Source: Deltaproteobacteria bacterium
Lineage (GTDB): Bacteria > Desulfobacterota > Binatia > Binatales > Binataceae
Length of the DNA stretch: 7,542 bases
Assembly: GCA_021799555.1 (NCBI GenBank)
Contig: JAJZAG010000186.1
Span: forward strand, 1 to 7,542
Direction: 5' to 3'
Shown here: positions 1 to 5,541 of the stretch, piece after piece
Layout of the letters: every line of letters starts with the position of its first letter
Position numbering within the stretch: the first letter of the stretch is position 1
Notes under the pieces: generated by a model
Database searches by the model: none
What the model was told of the DNA's origin: nothing
What the model saw: the letters and a program-made list of their open reading frames with translations, nothing else
Translations under genes and position numbers: made by a program

Positions 1-1079
1 TAAAAGACGTCTCCGGTAAAGATCGATTGCGAGTTCGGCCCCGTGCCGCCCATCACCATCTGATGGTAATTGTCGTTTATCGTGTATGTCTGAGCGAGCG
101 AGTTGAAGATTGGATAGTCGCCAAGCGACATATTGTAGAAACCCATCCCGACTCCACCTTGATAGGTTGCCTGCAGGTCGCCTGCTGCCGGCGGCGTGCA
201 GGACGGATTCGCGATGGTGGGCGAGCAAGTTCCGGTCAGCCCCCATCCCTCAGTGATTGCGACCCAAGTCACCAGATCGTGGCGACATCCGCTCGGATTC
301 GCGGCAGTTGCCTGGCTCATGCTGCAATCGGCTTGCTGCCACATCTGGTAGAAGCGATGCACCGGATCGCCGGTGTTGGTCGTGAAATCAGGCGGAGGTG
401 GTGGTCCAGGAATAATCCCTGACAGCGCCGTCACTGGTTTGCAATTTTTCGATTCATAGCTGACCAAGTTCGCCGGATTAACCAGCGGGTAGCTATTGTT
501 GATCAGAGGACTCACCGTCCCGCCGCTGGCCAAGTTGTACCTACAATCGGGAACCGGAGTCAGCCCGAGGTCGGGTTCAAAAAGCGGCTGATAACTTCCT
601 CCCGTCGACAACAATGCTTGATCTTCCGGGTCGAGCCCAATATCGGTACAAGTCGGCGGACCCGAAAATCCGAACAGATAGCCGAACAGTGAGAGTTGGC
701 ATGGTGGCGCCGGCAACGCGTTGAGCGTCGTGCTGGGCGGCGGCAGAGTCGCGTACGGCGTCGTGCCTGTTTGATCGGGACTGATCTGGTAGGTTGCCGT
801 GTTTACCGCTTGATGTTGCTGCGCGGCGGGATTTGGATTTTTGGCAGGCTCAAAGCCAGCTTCGCTGACGATTCCTTCCGACAGCAGATTCCACACGCTT
901 TGGTTGGGATCGGCAGGAACGTAGGTGGCAAAAACGTTGTCGAAACTGCGGTTCTCACCGATTACAACGATGAGATGCTTAATCGGGCTGCGCGGGCCGG
1001 CAATCGCTGGCACCGCCATGTTCGCAAGGATGGACGGAACAGCCAGCGCACATATTAGCCGCCGAAAAAATCGGTACAT
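1..1079 (-). CDS. Secreted phosphoesterase (acid phosphatase / phospholipase C superfamily), N-terminal part, runs off left edge
   Basis: From the ATG at 1079 a single frame stays open for 359 codons to the window edge, so the C-terminus is missing. Residues 1-27 look like a Sec leader (MYRFFRRL, hydrophobic core, cleavage near AIA-G), so the product is periplasmic or exported. Directly after it comes IKHLIVVIGENRSFDNVF (33-50), the metal-binding N-terminal signature of the PF04185 phosphoesterase family, in which the Glu-Asn pair lies at the active site. DPVHRFYQMWQQ (238-249) and GGTGPNSQSIFTGD (344-357) also match acid-phosphatase-type members as I know them. Residues about 60-235 are rich in Pro, Asn and Thr, with a PPPPP run at 226-230. 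The family hydrolyses phosphate mono- or diesters; the substrate cannot be told here. It starts 34 bases after the light-chain gene and has a purine-rich GGGGGG stretch just upstream of the ATG, suggesting co-transcription. The family call is firm; phosphatase versus phospholipase C is open. Confidence 0.9.
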   Translation of the reverse strand, partial: MYRFFRRLICALAVPSILANMAVPAIAGPRSPIKHLIVVIGENRSFDNVFATYVPADPNQSVWNLLSEGIVSEAGFEPAKNPNPAAQQHQAVNTATYQISPDQTGTTPYATLPPPSTTLNALPAPPCQLSLFGYLFGFSGPPTCTDIGLDPEDQALLSTGGSYQPLFEPDLGLTPVPDCRYNLASGGTVSPLINNSYPLVNPANLVSYESKNCKPVTALSGIIPGPPPPPDFTTNTGDPVHRFYQMWQQADCSMSQATAANPSGCRHDLVTWVAITEGWGLTGTCSPTIANPSCTPPAAGDLQATYQGGVGMGFYNMSLGDYPIFNSLAQTYTINDNYHQMVMGGTGPNSQSIFTGDVF

Positions 1080-1113
1080 TATTCCCCCCGGTGGCACTTA
1101 ACTATCAGATGGG

Positions 1114-1692
1114 CTACTTCACACCGACGATTTCGGCGGTCGAGCAGTGATAGACCATAGTCGGTGCGCCGAAGCACCAGATCAGGTCGCTGTCGAGTTG
1201 CGGGCGGTAGAGGGGCATCTCGCCTTCTGTGTTCGCACACAGGCATCGTCCACATGGCGTCTTTCCGCAGCAATCGCGATAGCTGACGATATAGTCCTTG
1301 CCGTCCTTCGGGTGACGGCATGTACCGACCCAGGAGGTCGGCGAGGGCGACGCGCCGGGTGGGCAATCGTGCGAGCCGCCGCCGCAGCACGAACACAGGT
1401 ACCCGTCGATAGCGCAATATTTCCAGTAGTCGCACGCCGAGTCGTCCTCGGGATTGCCGTGCTTGACCATCGCTTCCATCCCGGCGGGAATAGGCGCACC
1501 CTGCGGCGGAGCGGGAAGCGCTTGCGCACGCGCTGAAGCAGTCACGCGATCGACGGGGAGCAACGGGATCATCATCCCTCCGACGACGATCTTGCCTAGG
1601 CGAGCGAGGAAGCTTCGCCGCGAGGTCCGCTGCGCGACAATTCGCGTCACGCGTTCGACGAGCTGATCGATCTTGCTTTCGGCTCTGTCCAC
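1114..1692 (-). CDS. mauA: Amine dehydrogenase light (beta) chain, TTQ-bearing; methylamine or aromatic amine dehydrogenase
   Basis: This 192-residue protein is the catalytic small subunit of a TTQ amine dehydrogenase, a periplasmic enzyme converting primary amines to aldehyde and ammonia. A twin-arginine leader is visible (SRRSFLA at 24-30, hydrophobic stretch, cleavage likely near residue 58), as expected for this subunit. CDYWKYCAIDG (87-97), SWVGTC (120-125), SYRDCCG (137-143) and LIWCFG (170-175) are family hallmarks. Trp121 and Trp172, 51 residues apart like Trp57 and Trp108 of the Paracoccus protein, should form the TTQ cofactor. Asp140 matches the catalytic Asp76, and Asp88 matches Asp32. 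The mature part has 14 cysteines (87, 93, 100, 102, 103, 110, 125, 141, 142, 147, 150, 152, 173, 183), consistent with the heavily disulfide-bonded fold. The start is GTG with GGAAG four bases upstream, and its ribosome site overlaps the end of the heavy-chain gene, suggesting translational coupling. Methylamine versus aromatic amine specificity is not settled, so the symbol denotes the family. Confidence 0.93.
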   Translation of the reverse strand: MDRAESKIDQLVERVTRIVAQRTSRRSFLARLGKIVVGGMMIPLLPVDRVTASARAQALPAPPQGAPIPAGMEAMVKHGNPEDDSACDYWKYCAIDGYLCSCCGGGSHDCPPGASPSPTSWVGTCRHPKDGKDYIVSYRDCCGKTPCGRCLCANTEGEMPLYRPQLDSDLIWCFGAPTMVYHCSTAEIVGVK

Positions 1693-1704
1693 GATACTTC
1701 CGCC

Positions 1705-2844
1705 TCATGGGCCATAAATCAAAAATGGCGCGCCGAGATTGCTGTACACGCCGAGGTATTTTCCATCGGGTAGGCTGTAGGTTTCGAGTTGGCTCTGAAT
1801 TAGCGCGAGGCACTCGAGAATCGGCTTTGGGCCGCCCGTTGCCCGAATCGAGTAAGCTTCAGTCTTGAGCGGAATTCGCGCGATGCGTGCCTTCTTCGCG
1901 GTAGCAAAGGCCCAAACTTCCTTACCAGTCTGCTTGTGCGTCCACTCGCCGCCCTGATGCATCAGCAGGTAAACCGTGGACCCGTCAGGGCTCGCCGCGA
2001 TTGATTGCCATCCGCCGGGGCGCCAGTTGGCTTTGCGGTTGTCGTCTGTTAGCGCGGACCATCCGGGTTCGGCGCGAGCCTCGTCGCCCGCAAGATCCAC
2101 TTTGTAGATCAGCCCGTGATACGAATCGAAGTAAGCGGTCGTTCCGGCGAGCGCGGGTTGATCGAAGACGGGGTCTTTTGATGGATCGAAGAAGGGCTTG
2201 GATTGTTTGCGGCTCTTGAGCTTGCCAGTGTCATCGAGGGTAACGGTCAGGATGGATCCGTCGGCGCACATCGAGGCGAACCGACGCGGGCCGGAGGGCA
2301 TCACCTGTACGCATCCGGGGGTCTCAACTTCGCCGACGAACTTCCTCGTTCTCAAATCGACAACGCTGACCGAAGTCGCCGGGGTTAGGTTTTGAACAAG
2401 AAGGAAGCGCCCGTCGCTGGTGACGGCGGCAGAGTTGTCTTTGGGAACGATCAGCAGGCGCTTGGGCGGAATTTTGATTTCGCCTTTGAAGGCTAGAGAG
2501 TGCGCATCGAAAATTTCGATCGCGTCGGTCCGTGTGCCGTGCCATACGCGTGAGTAGAAGGTACCGACCATGTAGAGCTCGGCGCCGCCGGGCGCCATGA
2601 CGAAGCTCGCCAGGTAGCCGCCATTTAGCTGACCAAGCATCTTCTGTCCGTCGGTATCGAGGATAAAGACCTTGCTTACTTGCGGCACCGAAATCGGACT
2701 ATCGAAAACGTAAGCCCAATGCGGATTCGGCGCGCCGAGCTTGTACGAGGTCATCTGGTCAGGCGCGAGCTGCGCGCGCACCGATAAAGGGCTGGCGGCT
2801 AACGCGAGCAGTGTGATGGTGAGGAGAGCAATACGGCTAAACAT
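1705..2844 (-). CDS. mauB: Amine dehydrogenase heavy (alpha) chain, beta-propeller subunit
   Basis: The large subunit of the same periplasmic enzyme (Amine_DH family, PF06433). It forms a seven-bladed propeller that holds the light chains and lines the substrate channel. I chose the ATG at 2844 (379 residues) because GGTGGG lies four bases upstream and a clean Sec leader follows (MFSRIALLTITLLALAA, cleavage near VRA-Q at 24/25). A GTG at 2853 would add three residues. Recognisable family segments are YSRVWHGTRTDAIEIFD (97-113), the Cys178/Cys193 pair spaced like the conserved heavy-chain disulfide, SMCADGS (191-197) and WRPGGWQ (274-280), a strongly conserved block. The protein is somewhat shorter than the roughly 410-430 residues of known precursors, mostly at the N-terminal arm that precedes the propeller. 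The light-chain gene starts 12 bases after the TGA stop. In characterised mau and aau clusters mauE and mauD usually lie between these two genes; here they are absent. Product family is secure; substrate is not. Confidence 0.92.
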   Translation of the reverse strand: MFSRIALLTITLLALAASPLSVRAQLAPDQMTSYKLGAPNPHWAYVFDSPISVPQVSKVFILDTDGQKMLGQLNGGYLASFVMAPGGAELYMVGTFYSRVWHGTRTDAIEIFDAHSLAFKGEIKIPPKRLLIVPKDNSAAVTSDGRFLLVQNLTPATSVSVVDLRTRKFVGEVETPGCVQVMPSGPRRFASMCADGSILTVTLDDTGKLKSRKQSKPFFDPSKDPVFDQPALAGTTAYFDSYHGLIYKVDLAGDEARAEPGWSALTDDNRKANWRPGGWQSIAASPDGSTVYLLMHQGGEWTHKQTGKEVWAFATAKKARIARIPLKTEAYSIRATGGPKPILECLALIQSQLETYSLPDGKYLGVYSNLGAPFLIYGP

Positions 2845-2867
2845 CAAACCCACCGGGCTAAAGTTGA

Positions 2868-2894
2868 GTAATACATGGCGTCCGGTTTCGTCAA
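2868..2894 (-). promoter_or_regulatory. Possible sigma-70-like promoter for the amine dehydrogenase operon
   Basis: On the minus strand TTGACG (2894-2889) is followed after 15 bases by TATTAC (2873-2868). The -10-like box ends 23 bases before the heavy-chain ATG. The -35 match is 5 of 6; the -10 match is 4 of 6 and the spacer is short. The site lies between the end of the decayed YjbR frame and the operon, which is where a promoter is needed. No operator repeat was recognised beside it. This is a prediction only. Confidence 0.35.
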
Positions 2895-2914
2895 GCCAGA
2901 CTACGTTGGCGCGG

Positions 2915-3325
2915 CTATGTTCTTGCGATGAAGCGATGCGCTCCGAGCGTGCGTGGATGAGGAGCGCCGAGCGGTGCCATCGTGAGGCTGGTGTCGTACA
3001 GGATTGCGGCCAACTCTTTCTAGCCGATGTTCAAATCAAGGTGCGCGCCGACCTATCTCTTTTGGCGTACGCAGGGTGGTTTGAAAAAGCCGTCTGAATC
3101 TTTTTCGATCGATCGCGCCTGCGCAACCGGCGGTACGCCGATCCAAACGCCGTTGTGTTAGCCGTTTGGATGGTTATTATCGGTCATCGCGAAAATTTTC
3201 ACCGGCGCTCGAAAGCTGGATTCGCCGCAGGTTTGCTTTTCCGTCGTTTCGGGATAGACAAGGCGGATTTCACGCAACCGCTTAATCGCGGCTCGGGGAT
3301 CAACTTACTTGCGTGGCTACGCCAT
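2915..3325 (-). pseudogene. Decayed MmcQ/YjbR-family gene with five in-frame stops
   Basis: Reading one minus-strand frame straight through gives a recognisable MmcQ/YjbR protein (PF04237, a small DNA-binding-like fold of uncertain role) with nonsense codons but no frameshift in the core. A possible original ATG is at 3325. DPRAAIKRLREIRLVYPETT then follows from 3301, then GESSFRAPVKIFAM (3226-3185), VWIGVPP, DGFFKPPCV, VGAHLDLNIG and KELAAILYDT, ending near MAP at 2980-2972. Internal stops are TAG 3319-3317, TAA 3307-3305, TAA 3160-3158, TAG 3055-3053 and TAG 3022-3020. The last two fall where the family normally has Trp (the GW-VG and DW-EL positions), so each fits TGG to TAG. A Cys also replaces the usual Trp in the Q-T-W-G-E region. 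The tail after 2972, open to the TAG at 2917-2915, does not match the usual family end. Neighbouring genes use TAG as an ordinary stop, so readthrough is unlikely. Length fits the family's roughly 120 residues. Confidence 0.82.
3141..3171. repeat. Perfect 9-bp inverted repeat inside the YjbR remnant
   Basis: ATCCAAACG (3141-3149) and CGTTTGGAT (3163-3171) are exact reverse complements separated by 13 bases. A smaller hairpin, CGGCG-GTA-CGCCG (3128-3140), abuts it. Neither is followed by a T-run on either strand, so they do not look like intrinsic terminators. They fall within the decayed YjbR frame and may be chance, or a binding site that arose after decay. Confidence 0.4.
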
Positions 3326-3455
3326 CGATCACGAAGGCTAGTGCGCCTACGCACTTAAGAGCTGCGCAAGCCAGAAGCGTACAGAGACACTTCACGCTCT
3401 CGCCTCGCCAAGCGACGTGCATATCGCACGAAGCCACGCCCTTGAGCAGCGCCCT
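3326..3455. other. Short intergenic stretch after the DUF4331 gene, two small hairpins
   Basis: No coding signal was seen. Two small perfect stem-loops lie here: AGTGCG-CCTA-CGCACT (3340-3355) and CGTGC-ATATC-GCACG (3416-3430). Either could help end or stabilise the DUF4331 transcript, but neither has the T-run of an intrinsic terminator in the minus direction. Together with 2845-3325 this makes a 611-base stretch without an intact gene between the DUF4331 and heavy-chain genes. Confidence 0.35.
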
Positions 3456-4490
3456 CTAGACCGGGCCCGGCTTCGGATGCGGGGTGCCGAGGTAGGGAAA
3501 CTCCTTGAGCGTGTCGGTGTGCGGCTTCAGTCCATCGGGAGGAATCTCGCCCTTCGAGATGAAGCGCAGCCTGTGTGCGACAACGTGGTCGGTGAACGTG
3601 CGGCCATTAGGAAAACCCGCCGGCTTCGACGGATCGTAGATCATCACGTCCGGCAGAAGATTGTCCTCTTTGATCGCTGCGATCGCTTCTTCGCGGGTAT
3701 AGCCGCCGGTGTGCCCGAGCACGTGGACGAATTGATCGAGGAAGCGTTCAAGATCGTGAACCGGTTCGGAGGCGTTGTAGGCTGGTTTCTGCTCGTCGGT
3801 ATTGAAGAAACTTGCAACCGTTGGATTACCGTCGCGATCCACGTGGATGAGCTTGCCGTCGCGCCGCACGCTGCATCGCGCCCAGATGTTCACACTAGGT
3901 TTCGCGCCAAGGTCGCTCGTCGGCAACTCGAGCACCATCGCGAAAACGTTTTCGTTGATCAGCCGATCCTTGCCCGTCCATGGCGATTTGCCGCTGGGGT
4001 CGAGTTTCGGATGTGCGGTGAAGTTACGGCCGCCCTGATGGTCGAACAGGGCCAGAATCCCCTCGAAATCGACGAAGAATGCGTCGCTGCGAAGGCCGGC
4101 GAAATAGGTATAAGGGCCGGACTTGACGATATTCGGCTTGGCGAGAAAAGAAACTTCGGCGTCCGAGATAATCCGCTCGCCGACCGCTTCGTCCGAGCGG
4201 GCCCGCTGTCCCTTCGCCAAGAAAACCGATCCGGTCTGGCGGCCGGACTTCGAGGGAGAGAAGGTGAAACTTATCGCAACGTCGGCCAGCAAGTCGCCGT
4301 CGTTGTCGATATTGATGCGATAGATCGCATCGGGATGAAAATCCTTCTTGGTCGCGAACGTATTGCAATTAAGAATTAGCACGGTGCGGTTGTGATCCGC
4401 CGGCGCCTGGAAGGCGTAGAGATCGGTGAGATCGAGCCGTTCGTCTTCGAGCGGCGGACCGAGTTTCAAACCGGTAAAATGATTTGACAT
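3456..4490 (-). CDS. DUF4331 family protein
   Basis: A 344-residue protein recognisable as DUF4331 (PF14224), a family of unknown biochemical role. Visible family features are the N-terminal DLTDLYAF (20-27), a strand-loop with an acidic cluster, YRINIDNDGDLLADVAISF (57-75), PYTYFAGLRSDAFFVDFEGI (126-145), NENVFAMVLELP (179-190) and the C-terminal NGRTFTDHVVAHRL (295-308). The acidic IDNDGD loop resembles a calcium-type site, but binding is an inference. No signal peptide or membrane segment is visible, although many relatives appear exported, so location is uncertain. The ATG is well supported by GGAG six bases upstream (4500-4497 on the minus strand). It is separated from both neighbours by gaps of more than 200 bases and is probably its own transcription unit. 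The name is secure, the function unknown. Confidence 0.92.
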   Translation of the reverse strand: MSNHFTGLKLGPPLEDERLDLTDLYAFQAPADHNRTVLILNCNTFATKKDFHPDAIYRINIDNDGDLLADVAISFTFSPSKSGRQTGSVFLAKGQRARSDEAVGERIISDAEVSFLAKPNIVKSGPYTYFAGLRSDAFFVDFEGILALFDHQGGRNFTAHPKLDPSGKSPWTGKDRLINENVFAMVLELPTSDLGAKPSVNIWARCSVRRDGKLIHVDRDGNPTVASFFNTDEQKPAYNASEPVHDLERFLDQFVHVLGHTGGYTREEAIAAIKEDNLLPDVMIYDPSKPAGFPNGRTFTDHVVAHRLRFISKGEIPPDGLKPHTDTLKEFPYLGTPHPKPGPV

Positions 4491-4701
4491 GGGTTACTCC
4501 TTCGTTACGCCCGCTGCTGTCGATGTAAATTCGCGGCCTGCTCCAGACCGGATCAAACGCCGCGTGGCAAAAGATGAACCCGGGCAGCTACCCTAAAACT
4601 ATGCTTCCGAAGCACGCCATTTTTCAAGTGTCAACCGGTAAGCGAGAATATCTACAACGTGACACTGCAAGCGAGCATCCTCACGGCATGCGCGAAGGTG
4701 T
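4491..4701. promoter_or_regulatory. Intergenic region upstream of the DUF4331 gene; likely holds its promoter
   Basis: No coding signal. On the minus strand a perfect TTGACA lies at 4634-4629, but no good -10 box sits 16-18 bases downstream of it. AGTGTCA (4627-4633) and TGACACT (4660-4666) are a perfect 7-bp inverted repeat with 26 bases between, overlapping the TTGACA. That arrangement could be an operator over a promoter. No intrinsic terminator for the upstream gene was seen. Confidence 0.25.
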
Positions 4702-5493
4702 CTATTGGGGGACGTTTTCGAAATCCGCGTGCCAGGTCATTTCGCTCCACGGCCTGCCGTTCCATTGCGCATACACGTTGGCTTCGACGCGCATGATATT
4801 GCCGTCGATCCGGCAGCTCATGTTGGTCAACTCATCAACCGAGCCGGTTCCCCCGAACATCCCCACCACGAATCCCGTCGGTTCGTCAAAATGCAAAAGC
4901 GCACGCATCCGCGCCTCTGTTCGACCATTGGTCGAGATCACTTTCATGATTCCTCTGACGTTGGTGAGCGAGCTATGGTACCCCGCAAGGCCGGTTTCGC
5001 TCATCGTCAGCTTAAAAGGGCCGCTGCCAGTTTGCTCGTAGCAGATGCGGTAGGTCTTCGGGATCCATTTCGAGACGTGCGGGCCGCCGAGCATCCTGAG
5101 CGAGTCGAGCCGCGGCACGACGCCGCGCCAGCATCCGCGAAACACCTTCGGCAGCGGAATCTCGAGCGTGCTCGCGCCTGGCGGCTGCCGCGCGGGCGGA
5201 ATCGTTGTCACCGGACCGGTCGGAGGAGGTTCCTGCGGTTGAATCGAAGGAATCGTCACGGTCCCGGAAGTGTTCGCAGGCGCTTGCGGAGTCTGTTTCG
5301 GCCGCGCAAGCGGAATTACCAGCTCGCTGCCTCCGCCCGATTGGGAATTTTGCGCAAATGCGAGAGCTATCGTCCCGAGCAAGGCGAGGACGAGTAATGC
5401 AACGATCCGCGCACTCGCCGATACGAGGCGCCTAGCTGAATCGAGAAAAATCACGTGCTCAAAAATAGCACGCGCGCGGCTTCGCAGCGTCAT
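4702..5493 (-). CDS. Unrecognised envelope protein: N-terminal membrane anchor, Pro-rich linker, C-terminal beta-rich domain
   Basis: I do not recognise this 263-residue protein. A basic N-terminus is followed by one hydrophobic segment at about 30-48 (IVALLVLALLGTIALAFA), which would be a signal anchor or a cleaved leader ending at FAQ. Residues 50-115 form a Pro/Thr/Gln-rich linker with a loosely repeated hydrophobic-Ile-Pro unit (LVIPLARP, VTIPSIQP, VTTIPPAR, LEIPLPK), suggesting a flexible spacer across the periplasm. The rest (117-263), starting FRGCWRG, is probably a folded, strand-rich domain containing Cys121, Cys151 and Cys227, and ends without a second membrane segment. The ATG has only a weak GAG beside it; a GTG at residue 14 is a possible alternative start. 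The gene follows the beta-helix membrane protein by 48 bases on the same strand and may share its transcript. The frame is credible because of its length, ordered domains and placement; no function can be assigned. Confidence 0.75.
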   Translation of the reverse strand: MTLRSRARAIFEHVIFLDSARRLVSASARIVALLVLALLGTIALAFAQNSQSGGGSELVIPLARPKQTPQAPANTSGTVTIPSIQPQEPPPTGPVTTIPPARQPPGASTLEIPLPKVFRGCWRGVVPRLDSLRMLGGPHVSKWIPKTYRICYEQTGSGPFKLTMSETGLAGYHSSLTNVRGIMKVISTNGRTEARMRALLHFDEPTGFVVGMFGGTGSVDELTNMSCRIDGNIMRVEANVYAQWNGRPWSEMTWHADFENVPQ

Positions 5494-5541
5494 CTCGATT
5501 AACGGGAATGAGCCGGGTTCGGCACCTCGCGACTAAACCCA

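Noticed and set aside
27..1058. Two plus-strand open frames (27-422 and 696-1058)
   Set aside because: Both are opposite the phosphoesterase gene, whose minus-strand frame is open throughout and carries the family signature.
1079..1813. Minus-strand open frame of 244 codons overlapping the light-chain gene
   Set aside because: Its translation is extremely Arg-rich and it overlaps the strongly conserved amine dehydrogenase light chain in another frame.
2741..3358. Plus-strand open frames at 2741-3097 and 3155-3358 as possible genes in the gap
   Set aside because: No recognisable domain. The minus strand of the same stretch carries the YjbR remnant, and the first frame begins inside the heavy-chain gene.
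3340..3430. Small hairpins as an intrinsic terminator of the DUF4331 transcript
   Set aside because: Stems are only 5-6 bp and neither is followed by a T-run on the minus strand.
3417..4379. Plus-strand open frame of 320 codons opposite the DUF4331 gene
   Set aside because: It is antisense to a gene with clear family motifs and a good ribosome site. Its translation is Arg/Val-rich with no recognisable domain, as expected for a shadow in high-GC DNA.
4705..5397. Plus-strand open frame of 230 codons opposite the unrecognised anchored protein
   Set aside because: Arg/His/Pro-rich composition and no leader or domain. The minus-strand frame has an ordered anchor, linker and domain layout and lies in line with its neighbours.
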